NCBI GenBank assembly: GCA_020832105.1
Contig: JAFIFH010000037.1
Location: forward strand, 1 to 34,087
DNA from: Idiomarina sp.
Lineage (GTDB): Bacteria > Pseudomonadota > Gammaproteobacteria > Enterobacterales > Alteromonadaceae
Reading direction: 5' to 3'
Length of the DNA stretch: 34,087 nucleotides
The position numbers and the translations under genes are program-made. Of this stretch, positions 8,285 through 16,473 are shown piece after piece. The notes under the pieces are model-generated. The model was not told where the DNA came from. It did no database searches and saw only the letters and a program-made list of their open reading frames with translations. How positions within the stretch are numbered: position 1 is the first letter of the stretch; each line of letters opens with the position of its first letter.

Positions 8285-9616
8285 TTGTTACACAGCATTC
8301 TTAAGCACCCCCAGGACCATCGCAAAGTGTTTGCTATTGCCCTGCCAATGATTATCTCTAATATTGCAGCGCCCATGCTGGGCCTGGTAGACACCGCTAT
8401 CATAGGCCATTTGCCGGACGCTATCTACTTGAGTGCAGTAGCTATTGGCGCCATGGTGATTAACTTCGTCTATCTGTTGGCGATATTTTTGCGCATGTCC
8501 ACCACCGGTGTAGTGGCTCAGTCGTTTGGCAGTCAGGACCGCCCGGCCCAGCAACGTCACTTTATTCACGGCCTGGTATTTGCCCTCGGTCTTGGGCTGT
8601 TGTTTATCTTTATCCAGCCATTATTACTTATGCTGGTGTGGCAGCTGGTGGCGGCAACGCCTGAGCTGCAGGCATTAGCGACCGAGTACATTCAAATCCG
8701 CTTATGGGGCGCGCCAGCTGCATTGATGGTGCTGGTCGTGCTGGGCGTATTGCTCGGCCGGCAGCAAGCGCGCTCAGCCATGGTTCTGGTCATACTAACC
8801 AACGCCATCAATGTAACCCTCGACGTGATTCTGATTATCGGCTTAAACATGAATGTTGCTGGCGCCGCCTGGGCGTCCGTTGGTGCTGAATGGGTCACCG
8901 CCCTTGCCGGGTTATATTGGGTCTGTCGCAGCCTTAATCTAGGCTGGCACAACCTGCCGATGCCCCGGCTAGCAGAGTGCCGCGCGCTACTTAGCATTAA
9001 CCAGCATATTCTGGTGCGCTCCATTGTTCTGCAACTATGTATGGCGATGATGACTGCATACGCGTCTTATTACGGCGCCACCACCGTTGCTGCCAACGCG
9101 GTATTGATGCAATTTCTGATGCTAATATCACTTGGTTTAGACGGTATTGCCTATGCCAGCGAAGCGTTGCTTGGGGAAGCCAAAGGTCAACGCCGTAGTG
9201 ACCGTTTGCGGCACTGGTTCCGCCTCTCCCTATTCTGGTCTGCGCTATTCGCTGTGTTTTACAGTCTGCTGTTTGCATTGTTTGGGGTGCATATCATTGG
9301 CCTTATCACCAATATAGAGGAAGTCATTTCGACCGCCTCTACCTACCTGCCCTGGCTCATTGCGCTGCCATTAATCGCCCACTGGAGTTATTTGTTTGAT
9401 GGCGTCTATATTGGCTTGTCGCAGTCTAAAGCCATGCGCGATTCGATGATTCTGGCGGCAATACTGGGTTTTCTGCCTGCCTGGTATTTAACGCTGAGCT
9501 GGCAAAACCATGGTCTGTGGTTTGCACTTAGCGTGTTTATGGCCAGTCGTGGGTTGTGGCAGTGGTGGCTGCTACACAAGCGGCAGATGCTCAGCGCCGA
9601 AAGCACACCTGATTAA
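8285..9616 (+). CDS. MATE family efflux transporter, DinF-like
   Basis: Predicted inner-membrane cation-coupled drug or metabolite exporter with about twelve helices. The N-terminal stretch KVFAIALPMIISN followed by GLVDTAIIGHL is the classic MATE/DinF helix 1, and the second half repeats the pattern. The longest frame starts at 8168 and would run about 100 bp back over the divergent deacetylase gene, with a polar N-terminal tail not expected in MATE proteins. TTG 8285 has AGG at 8272-8274 and gives 443 aa, the usual DinF size, so I prefer it. No LexA box is visible, so SOS control as in E. coli dinF is not supported. The substrate cannot be read from sequence. Confidence 0.85.
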   Translation: MLHSILKHPQDHRKVFAIALPMIISNIAAPMLGLVDTAIIGHLPDAIYLSAVAIGAMVINFVYLLAIFLRMSTTGVVAQSFGSQDRPAQQRHFIHGLVFALGLGLLFIFIQPLLLMLVWQLVAATPELQALATEYIQIRLWGAPAALMVLVVLGVLLGRQQARSAMVLVILTNAINVTLDVILIIGLNMNVAGAAWASVGAEWVTALAGLYWVCRSLNLGWHNLPMPRLAECRALLSINQHILVRSIVLQLCMAMMTAYASYYGATTVAANAVLMQFLMLISLGLDGIAYASEALLGEAKGQRRSDRLRHWFRLSLFWSALFAVFYSLLFALFGVHIIGLITNIEEVISTASTYLPWLIALPLIAHWSYLFDGVYIGLSQSKAMRDSMILAAILGFLPAWYLTLSWQNHGLWFALSVFMASRGLWQWWLLHKRQMLSAESTPD

Positions 9617-9630
9617 CTACTGCGTTGTGC

Positions 9631-9659
9631 AAAAAAGAAGGCCGCCTTGCGGCGGCCTT
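9631..9659 (-). terminator. intrinsic terminator of the DUF4397 gene, shared with the MATE gene
   Basis: A perfect 9-bp stem (AAGGCCGCC at 9638-9646, complement at 9651-9659) has a TTGC loop. The A-run at 9631-9636 gives a U-run on the minus strand, the exit side for the DUF4397 gene. MATE ends 14 bp before the A-run, so the hairpin lies between two convergent genes and may stop both. Confidence 0.85.
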
Positions 9660-9705
9660 AAAATGACATGGGCATGTCGAAATTAAAACGTTGGGTAACT
9701 GATAA

Positions 9706-11118
9706 TTATTCTACGGCTAAATCATCAAGCAGGATCACACCAAGCGTGTCTGCATCGTTACCTACTGCGACAGCAGTATAAATACCACCCGCTTCCACCA
9801 TGATTTCAAGTGGACCAAGCGCTGCATCAGTGCTACCTGCAGGCGTGATAGTTACGAAGTAAGTACCTGCTTCCAGAGCAACGTTACCAGTGCTCACCAA
9901 TTCATCAGCGACAAACGGGACGCTGTCAAATGCAGGTGCTGAGTCACTGAAATCTGCCGTTGGAGTGACATAGATATCGACATCACCTGCAAGTGGGGAT
10001 GCATGGACCAGGCGTACACGGGCTTCTGTTGCTACGCGACGGTTGTCGAACTCAATAGCCTGTAGGTTTAAGGTTTCATTGCCCAGTTCGCCGGCGGCGA
10101 ATACTGAACCCTGCCAGCCGTCTACTAATGTTAATTCCTGCGATACTGCTACACCTGTGGTGTCTGCCACTGTTACCAGGAAGTCGTAATCAGCTGCAGG
10201 TAAGTTCAGATAGCCTGTAAACTCACCAAAAGCCAGGCCTGCAATAGCCGGGTCGCCGGTGACTTCGTTGGCGTACACATCAACAGGTGGAACGTCAGCG
10301 GCCGCATGGACAACACGAACATCCGCACCGGTGGTGGTTGAATACACAACGCTGGCACCTTCTGCGTCAGACACTAATAGCGCGATCGGCGCGTTGTCAG
10401 CATTCGCGGCAATATTCAGCGTCGCAACCAGCATTAGATCGGCACCTGCTGGTAGTTCCAGGGTTGGTGAACTAAATAGCACCGCGCTGGCGTCTCCTGA
10501 TACGGTCAACGTAACCTGGTACTCGCCCTCGGCGACTTCAACCTGGTCAGTGTAGTCACGATAGGACAAGCTGAACGCTGCGCCGCCATCAACGATATCT
10601 TCACCTGGCGCCGTTAAATATACGTCGACAGGCACATCCACCGGTGCACCATGCAGGACCTGAATACGGGCCTCACCGGCAGCGACATCACTGACTTCAT
10701 TAGCAATAATAAAAGGACCGAATTCGAACGGGCTCTCTGCACCAAGGTTACCCAGTGCAAATACGTCGTAGCGCATGCCCTCGTCCAGCGTCAGTTCTTC
10801 ATCAATCACTGTGGTCGTTTCTCCACCCGGCAGAATACCGTCGACTGCAACTGCATAGGTGCCCGCATCGACTTCTAACAGGGGAGATGACATTTGATAG
10901 TCAACGCCTTCAAGGCCTGCCAGGATCTCGCCATTCGCAAGAATATTGACAGCAGGGGCATTGGCTGATGTATGATGAACTCTTAGTTCAGCAGCCTCAG
11001 CGACTGGCGGAACTGGAGGGTTGACTGGGCCTACTTCGACCCGTTCGCTGCTGCTATTGCACGCAGCAAGTGACAGCGCAATTGCTGACAGTGCCAAAGT
11101 TTGTGTGATTCTGATCAT
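9706..11118 (-). CDS. lipoprotein with four DUF4397 repeats
   Basis: Predicted exported lipoprotein of 470 aa. The signal peptide ends in a lipobox LAAC (C20), then a Pro-rich spacer (VGPVNPPVPPV) leads to four tandem beta-rich repeats of about 100-115 residues. Each opens with a variant of R-V-x-H-x-x-x-x-x-P-x-V-D-V-Y, at about residues 45, 151, 266 and 366. This is the DUF4397 signature. The function of the family is not known to me; surface adhesion or a scaffold are guesses. The protein is acidic with few Lys. The frame opens at 11139, but ATG 11118 has GAGG seven bases upstream and starts the signal peptide properly. A CRP-like palindrome lies about 60 bp upstream. Confidence 0.88.
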   Translation of the reverse strand: MIRITQTLALSAIALSLAACNSSSERVEVGPVNPPVPPVAEAAELRVHHTSANAPAVNILANGEILAGLEGVDYQMSSPLLEVDAGTYAVAVDGILPGGETTTVIDEELTLDEGMRYDVFALGNLGAESPFEFGPFIIANEVSDVAAGEARIQVLHGAPVDVPVDVYLTAPGEDIVDGGAAFSLSYRDYTDQVEVAEGEYQVTLTVSGDASAVLFSSPTLELPAGADLMLVATLNIAANADNAPIALLVSDAEGASVVYSTTTGADVRVVHAAADVPPVDVYANEVTGDPAIAGLAFGEFTGYLNLPAADYDFLVTVADTTGVAVSQELTLVDGWQGSVFAAGELGNETLNLQAIEFDNRRVATEARVRLVHASPLAGDVDIYVTPTADFSDSAPAFDSVPFVADELVSTGNVALEAGTYFVTITPAGSTDAALGPLEIMVEAGGIYTAVAVGNDADTLGVILLDDLAVE

Positions 11119-11176
11119 GGTAGTACCTCGTTGATTCACGTAGTTAGTTTCTGCAAAGTTAACTACGGTGGTACAA

Positions 11177-11192
11177 AGTGATCAGGATCACA
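11177..11192. promoter_or_regulatory. CRP-like operator upstream of the DUF4397 lipoprotein gene
   Basis: AGTGA-N6-TCACA differs from the CRP core TGTGA-N6-TCACA at one base, with a central TCAGGA close to the favoured TCTAGA. The site lies 59-74 bp upstream of the lipoprotein ATG and past the 3' end of nfuA, so only the lipoprotein gene is a sensible target. I did not find a clear -10/-35 pair to place it exactly. Confidence 0.6.
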
Positions 11193-11279
11193 CTCCCCTT
11201 ATAAAAGATAACAATATTTCAACTTACCTTGCGCTAAATAATTGATTTACTGAAAAATTTAACCGCAAAGTTAGACAAC

Positions 11280-11858
11280 TTAGTAATAAGAATGCTCACC
11301 ACGGCTGTGCTCAGTAACATCGCGAACCCCAACCAGCTCCCGCGGGAACTCTTCAAGCAATTGTTTTTCAATGCCTTCTTTGAGGGTTACGTCAACCATA
11401 GAGCAACCGTTACAGCCACCACCAAATTGTAAAATTGCATAGCCATCGTCAGTGATTTCGGTGACCATGACCTGACCACCATGACTGGCTAACTGAGGAT
11501 TAATCTCAGCGTGAATCATATATTCGACGCGTTCAATCAATGGCGCATCGTCAGCCACCTTACGTGCCTTGGCGTTCGGCGCCTTTAACGTCAGCTGTGA
11601 ACCAAGGTCCTGCTCGACAAAATCGATCTCTGCCTCAGCCAGGAACGGCGCGCTTTGCTGATCTACAACAGCATCGAAGCCATCAAACGGCAACTTAGTG
11701 TCACTCGTCTCGACAGAGTCAGGGGGACAATAGGACACACCACACTCCGCGTTCGCCATACCTGGGTTGACCACAAACACGCGTATGCTTGTACCCTCTG
11801 GTTGCTGGCTTAAGAGCTCACGAAAGTGCGCCTGAGCGGATGGTGAAATACTAATCAT
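11280..11858 (-). CDS. nfuA: Fe-S biogenesis protein NfuA
   Basis: Carries and transfers 4Fe-4S clusters to target enzymes, especially under oxidative stress or iron limitation. The 192 aa product has the two-domain NfuA layout: an N-terminal degenerate A-type domain with ECGVSYCPP (C39, C44) and a C-terminal Nfu domain with the cluster-binding CxxC (C149, C152) in GGGCNGC. These cysteine positions equal those of E. coli NfuA. AGAGG lies five bases upstream of the ATG. A strong IscR type-1-like palindrome is 38-62 bp upstream. In E. coli nfuA sits beside gntX and bioH; here a large peptidase gene separates it from them. Confidence 0.97.
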   Translation of the reverse strand: MISISPSAQAHFRELLSQQPEGTSIRVFVVNPGMANAECGVSYCPPDSVETSDTKLPFDGFDAVVDQQSAPFLAEAEIDFVEQDLGSQLTLKAPNAKARKVADDAPLIERVEYMIHAEINPQLASHGGQVMVTEITDDGYAILQFGGGCNGCSMVDVTLKEGIEKQLLEEFPRELVGVRDVTEHSRGEHSYY

Positions 11859-11895
11859 ATCGACCTCTTTTGCATATAGAAACGCATTACTCAGA

Positions 11896-11920
11896 ATACC
11901 CGAGTATTTTAGTAGGGTTT
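11896..11920. promoter_or_regulatory. IscR type-1-like binding site at the nfuA promoter
   Basis: By hand alignment, 22 of 25 positions fit the IscR type-1 consensus ATASYYGACTRWWWYAGTCRRSTAT; mismatches are at positions 9, 19 and 24. The left arm is ATACCCGAGT and the right arm AGTAGGGTTT. It lies 38 bp upstream of the nfuA start, where it would overlap the promoter. This suggests repression by 2Fe-2S IscR, as for isc genes. The M14 gene is divergent and 106 bp away. Confidence 0.72.
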
Positions 11921-12025
11921 ATTTTATCGCAAACAAACGGCCATGCATAGTAATCCTCTAGTGCATCTGTAACGCATCTGTTAGCGTGATCGTCATTATT
12001 AGTGTGCATTTATCAGAGGATTTTC

Positions 12026-14680
12026 ATGCGACAACATCTGCGACACCACATAATTCGCTTTGGCCTGGCTTTGCTAGCGACCATTGCGCTACCTTTCAGC
12101 GCCAGTCAGGCGACTAGCAACACCTATGATTTGGATTACTACTTACCTGAGGGTGTTCAGTTAGATCCATCTATACCCACGCCTGAAGAAGTACTCCATT
12201 ACCAGGTTGGAGAATGGCACGTGCGCCATGATCAGATCGTTCGATACATGGAAGTCCTAAGTGAACATTCCGATCGTATTCAATTTGAAATTATGGGCTA
12301 CAGCCACGAGCGACGTCCGCTGATTCTGGTCAAGGTCACCTCAGCAGATAATAAAGATCGCGTAGAAGAGATGCGTGAGCAACATGTGGCGATTACCGAC
12401 CCAAGTGCTGATGTGGACGCCAACGAAGCACCCTTAGTTATCTATCTTGGCTACAGTGTGCATGGTGATGAATCGTCTGGTGCCAACGCATCCCTGCTAA
12501 CGGCCTATTACCTGGCGGCAGCGCAAGGTCCGGAAATTGACGAGTGGCTTGATAACACGGTGATTCTGATTGAGCCGGCGCTGAACCCGGACGGTCTTGG
12601 TCGGTTTGCTCAGTGGGCCAATCAGTTTAAGAGCCAGAACCTGGTCAGCGACCGCCAAAACATTGAACTACAACAAATGTGGCTGCGCGGGCGTCAGAAC
12701 CACTATTGGTTTGACTTAAACCGTGACTGGTTGTTACTGCAACATCCTGAGTCCCGTGCTCGTATTGCAGCATATCAGCGCTGGAAGCCAAACGTGCTGA
12801 CCGATCATCATGAAATGGGTACCGATTCAACCTACTTCTTCCAACCAGGTATTCCGTCGCGTAAGAACCCTTTAACGCCGGACGAAAACGTTGAGCTCAC
12901 TGAAATGATCGCTGAGTATCATGCGGACATTCTGGACGAAGCACATAGCCTGTATTACACCGAAGAATCATTCGATGATTTCTATTACGGAAAAGGGTCA
13001 AGCTACCCAGACGTGCAGGGTACCATTGCCATCCTGTTTGAGCAGGGCTCGTCGCGTGGTCATTTGCAGGAATCTATCAATGGTGAAATCTCGTTCCCAT
13101 TTACTATCCGCAATCAATTCCTCACTTCATTGTCGACGATCCGTGGTTCTGTTGAAAACCGCGGTCGTTTGAATGACTTTATGCAACGCTTTTATCGCGA
13201 TGGCCAAGATATGGCTCGCAGCGCTGGCTTTGACGGCTACATGCTGCGCGGCGATGCTGGTGATCCAGCACGGATGCAGGAACTGTTAAGCATTCTTAAC
13301 CAGCATGGCATTGAAGTGTATGCGGTTGATGAAGACTTCTCTGCCCACGGCAATGATTATGTGGCAGGCCGTGATTTCTATGTCCCTGCGCGCCAACGTC
13401 AGTTCCGTTTACTTGAGGGGGCATTCAGCACCCGTCAGGATTTCCCTGATAATACGTTCTATGACGTGTCTGCCTGGACGCTGCCGAAAGCTTTTAATAT
13501 TGAGTTTGAGCAAGTCAGCCATAACCGTCGTTTCCGCATTGCGGATAACCAGTTTGACGGACAAAGCGACTGGCAATCGAACCCACTGGGCGAGACCAAT
13601 GTTGGTTATGCGTTTAGCTGGGAACACTATTTCGCACCTCGTTTGCTAAACCAGTTACTGCAGGACGGTATTCATGCACGTCTTGCTCATAACGACATGA
13701 CCATTGCCACGCCAGACGGGGAACAAAACATGCCCGCTGGCACCGTACTTGTCACTCGCGCCTACCAAACCCATGATTGGAGCTACGTGCAGGCGCAACT
13801 CGCGAAGTACAGCCAAGCTAGCGAAATTGCGATTCATACCATTGCCCGCGGGTTAACCCCAAGCACCGGAATGGATGTGGGTAGTCGCAGTATCGACCCG
13901 GCGCGCAAGCCTGAAGTGTTGCTGGTGGTGGGCGATGGCGTACCCGTGCAAGAGGCTGGCGAGGCTTGGTATTATCTGGATCGCCACGTTAATTTACCGG
14001 TCACCAAGGTCGAGACCCAACGCCTGGAACGTATCGACCTTAACCGCTATACCCACATTATTATGGTTAACGGTCGTTACAACTTTACCGACAACCTGAC
14101 CACGCAGTTACAAAGCTGGGTGCGTAATGGTGGTACCCTAATCGGCCAGAAAGGCGGTGCTCGCTGGATGAGCGACAACAGCCTACTGGGTGCGAATTTT
14201 GTCGAGCAAAGCGAGTTCAATGAGCAATTTAATGCACAAGGGCTAAGCTATGCGGATCGCAATGACTACTTCGCCCAGCAACGGGTTGCCGGCGCAATAT
14301 TTGCCACCGAGCTCGATTTAAGCCACCCACTCGCAGTAGGTTACACCAATGCCCGCTTACCCGTCTTTAAAGACAGCACGATGGCAATGATTGCAGATAG
14401 CGCTCCCTTTATTGATGTTGCTCGTTATATTGACGAGCCAGTACTGGCCGGCTTTGTCTCGCAACAAAACCGCGATGTGATCAAAAACCGTGCATCTATC
14501 GTCGCCCACCGCGTAGGTCGCGGGCGGGTAGTCGGCTTTGCTGACAACGTGAACTTCCGTGGCTACTTCTGGGGTACCTCTAAATTAATGGCCAATGCTA
14601 TTTTTTGGTCACAATATGCCCAAGGTACCAGCGCTGAAGACGCTGAAGAGAATGTCGACGAGGCTGAACATTCACATTAG
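12026..14680 (+). CDS. exported M14 family zinc metallopeptidase with C-terminal GATase1-like domain
   Basis: Large predicted secreted zinc carboxypeptidase of 884 aa. A signal peptide (basic start, hydrophobic core, cleavage near ASQA) is followed by the M14 domain. Zinc ligands are H146 and E149 in SVHGDESSG, with H261 or H262 in TDHHEMG as the third; the catalytic Glu is E339 in FEQGSSRG. NPDGLGRF and DLNRDW are also M14 features. From about residue 650 a second domain (EVLLVVGDGVPVQEAGEAW, then a glycine-rich GGTLIGQKGGARW) resembles the class I glutamine-amidotransferase fold seen in large bacterial M14 proteins. I see no nucleophilic Cys there, so it is probably non-catalytic. GTG 12002 is in frame, but ATG 12026 has AGAGGA at 12015-12020. 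Its substrate is unknown. Confidence 0.88.
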   Translation: MRQHLRHHIIRFGLALLATIALPFSASQATSNTYDLDYYLPEGVQLDPSIPTPEEVLHYQVGEWHVRHDQIVRYMEVLSEHSDRIQFEIMGYSHERRPLILVKVTSADNKDRVEEMREQHVAITDPSADVDANEAPLVIYLGYSVHGDESSGANASLLTAYYLAAAQGPEIDEWLDNTVILIEPALNPDGLGRFAQWANQFKSQNLVSDRQNIELQQMWLRGRQNHYWFDLNRDWLLLQHPESRARIAAYQRWKPNVLTDHHEMGTDSTYFFQPGIPSRKNPLTPDENVELTEMIAEYHADILDEAHSLYYTEESFDDFYYGKGSSYPDVQGTIAILFEQGSSRGHLQESINGEISFPFTIRNQFLTSLSTIRGSVENRGRLNDFMQRFYRDGQDMARSAGFDGYMLRGDAGDPARMQELLSILNQHGIEVYAVDEDFSAHGNDYVAGRDFYVPARQRQFRLLEGAFSTRQDFPDNTFYDVSAWTLPKAFNIEFEQVSHNRRFRIADNQFDGQSDWQSNPLGETNVGYAFSWEHYFAPRLLNQLLQDGIHARLAHNDMTIATPDGEQNMPAGTVLVTRAYQTHDWSYVQAQLAKYSQASEIAIHTIARGLTPSTGMDVGSRSIDPARKPEVLLVVGDGVPVQEAGEAWYYLDRHVNLPVTKVETQRLERIDLNRYTHIIMVNGRYNFTDNLTTQLQSWVRNGGTLIGQKGGARWMSDNSLLGANFVEQSEFNEQFNAQGLSYADRNDYFAQQRVAGAIFATELDLSHPLAVGYTNARLPVFKDSTMAMIADSAPFIDVARYIDEPVLAGFVSQQNRDVIKNRASIVAHRVGRGRVVGFADNVNFRGYFWGTSKLMANAIFWSQYAQGTSAEDAEENVDEAEHSH

Positions 14681-14693
14681 CAGTCAATTAAAG

Positions 14694-15410
14694 TCATAAC
14701 GAAGACTCAGCGGGTGTGTATGCCAATGCCCACCCGCTGACCTGGTCAGCGCCAGATGCTATCAAGGTCTCAGCCGCGCTGGTTAAGGTCGCTCCGGTGG
14801 TAATAATATCGTCAACAATCACCCAATGACCGCTGTCTATCTGCATCGTAGTTCGATACGCACCATTCATATTCGCCATACGCTGGGCCCTACTTAGCTG
14901 ATGCTGACGGGCACTTGCATTCTGTTTTGCGCCTTGCAACGCCAATATACTTTTCCAAGGAATTCCCAGCAGCAAACTTAACTGCTGCGCTAGCAATTCT
15001 GCCTGGTTGTAGCCCCTGGCCTGCCAGCGGCCGAATGCCATCGGCACGGGTACGATATAGTCTGGTAAAGGGATACGTTGCTGCCGATGATACGCCAGCA
15101 CCTGCGCTGCCACTAATATTGCATAGGACCGGCATAGCATCGGCTGAGCGTGAAACTTAAACTGGCGTACCCAGCCTTCTACCGGAGGCTGATAATACAT
15201 TGCAGCAAGCCAGGTATGGCAGTAGTCCGGGCAATCCAACGGGCGCAGGTTGCGTGGCGGCGGGCGAGGTAAATCTGTGAAGCAGGTCTGACAACACCCG
15301 CATTGCCGCTGCCCCTGCTGGCCACAGAGCCAACACTGACCTACAATGCCGGAGGCCAACGCAGAGCTGGCGGCTATATAGCCCATAAGCTTGTCGAATA
15401 TCACGTTCAT
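14694..15410 (-). CDS. ComF/GntX family phosphoribosyltransferase-like protein
   Basis: Relative of ComF and E. coli GntX, linked in other bacteria to DNA uptake or use of external DNA; the exact reaction is unknown. The 238 aa product has an N-terminal zinc-ribbon-like cysteine cluster (C26, C29, C37, C39, C40, C43), the linker FKFHAQPMLCRSYA and a C-terminal PRTase fold with the PRPP loop VIVDDIITTGAT near residue 200. QARGYNQAELLAQ is the usual ComF helix. AAGGA lies six bases before the ATG. It is divergent from bioH (72 bp), as in the common bioH/gntX pair, and convergent with the M14 gene (13 bp). Confidence 0.94.
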   Translation of the reverse strand: MNVIFDKLMGYIAASSALASGIVGQCWLCGQQGQRQCGCCQTCFTDLPRPPPRNLRPLDCPDYCHTWLAAMYYQPPVEGWVRQFKFHAQPMLCRSYAILVAAQVLAYHRQQRIPLPDYIVPVPMAFGRWQARGYNQAELLAQQLSLLLGIPWKSILALQGAKQNASARQHQLSRAQRMANMNGAYRTTMQIDSGHWVIVDDIITTGATLTSAAETLIASGADQVSGWALAYTPAESSL

Positions 15411-15482
15411 GCCAGCGTCCTTATAAGGGCCATCAGATATCGGTTAACTATGGCCGAAACCTAATAACAACAGGAATAAGCA

Positions 15483-16229
15483 ATGTCGCAAACTTTAGTG
15501 TTACTGCACGGCTGGGGTTTAAATCGTGCTGTGTGGGACACCATACTGCCCGCGCTAAGTGCACAGTATGACGTGCACGCCATAGATATTCCCGGCTTCG
15601 GTGGCGCGCCCTGGGCGCCAGCATTCGCTGACATTGATACCATTGCCGATGCGGTCGCCGCGGACATTCGCGAGTCGACGCAGCACCCTGTGGTACTCGC
15701 CGGCTGGTCGATGGGCGGGTTAATCGCCACCTTGATTGCGCTGCGTCACCCGCAACTGGTTGAACGCTTATATACCGTGGCCAGCTCGCCTTGCTTTGGC
15801 GCCAATCCAGAGGCCGGTTGGCCTGGTATCGACGGCACTGTACTGAGCAATTTTGAAGCGCAGCTGGGAACTGATTTTAAAGCGACATTGAAGCGCTTTT
15901 TAGCGGTCCAGGCGATGGGCAGCCCGCATGCACGACAGGACGTCAAAACCCTGCAAGCCACCGTACTTAGTCGCCCAATGGCAGACCCAGAGGCTTTAAC
16001 GGCGGGCTTACAGTGGCTGGCCAGGGTTGACCTGCGTGACCAGCTAGCAAATTTATCGATGCCGTTACACCGGGGCTATGGTCGTCTCGACTCCCTCGTA
16101 CCCTTGGCGGTTGCTGAACATCTTACCACCGGCACCTGTACTGTTTTCACCAGCAGCGCGCATGCACCGTTTCTTAATCAGCCAGCGGAGTTTTGTGATT
16201 GGCTGACTTCTCCGCCGGTAGGTGACTAA
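15483..16229 (+). CDS. bioH: pimeloyl-ACP methyl ester esterase BioH
   Basis: Alpha/beta hydrolase that removes the methyl group from pimeloyl-ACP methyl ester, closing the early, fatty-acid-synthesis-based part of biotin synthesis. The 248 aa product carries the nucleophile elbow GWSMGG (S76), D203 in GRLDSLVP and H227 in SSAHAPFL, a complete triad at positions near those of E. coli BioH. LLHGWGLN forms the oxyanion loop. AGGA lies about eight bases before the ATG. BioC and the other bio genes are not in the window. After it comes 244 bp without a gene (16230-16473), AT-rich toward its end, which must hold the promoter of the lipoprotein operon. Confidence 0.94.
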   Translation: MSQTLVLLHGWGLNRAVWDTILPALSAQYDVHAIDIPGFGGAPWAPAFADIDTIADAVAADIRESTQHPVVLAGWSMGGLIATLIALRHPQLVERLYTVASSPCFGANPEAGWPGIDGTVLSNFEAQLGTDFKATLKRFLAVQAMGSPHARQDVKTLQATVLSRPMADPEALTAGLQWLARVDLRDQLANLSMPLHRGYGRLDSLVPLAVAEHLTTGTCTVFTSSAHAPFLNQPAEFCDWLTSPPVGD

Positions 16230-16473
16230 ACGCTTGCCAACGCCAAGGGAACTAAAGGGTCTATACCGCGCACTAACGATAGCTGCCCGAAATGCACCAA
16301 AAGGTTTACTTAGAAAACTCAGGCCGTGTGACAAATACGTTTAAACGCTATGCTTAGTGAAGTGCAAACATACATAAAATTTACATGTAATAGCGCGTAG
16401 CGAATACTATAAGACCGTTTTTTGATGTATAAAAGCGGATAATAGGGACAGTTAATTGAGATGAGGATTTACC

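Noticed and set aside
12645..13837. Several antisense and out-of-frame reading frames inside the M14 gene
   Set aside because: They are shadows of a gene with clear catalytic motifs; none has a family-like sequence or a ribosome binding site.
15428..15455. Inverted repeat GGCCAT/ATGGCC between comF and bioH as a BirA-type operator
   Set aside because: Arms are only 6 bp with a 16-bp spacer and do not resemble the biotin operator.
16380..16443. Promoter for the lipoprotein operon (TTTACA with AATACT, or GATAAT near 16438)
   Set aside because: Each hexamer has a poor or badly spaced partner, so I could not choose one honestly.
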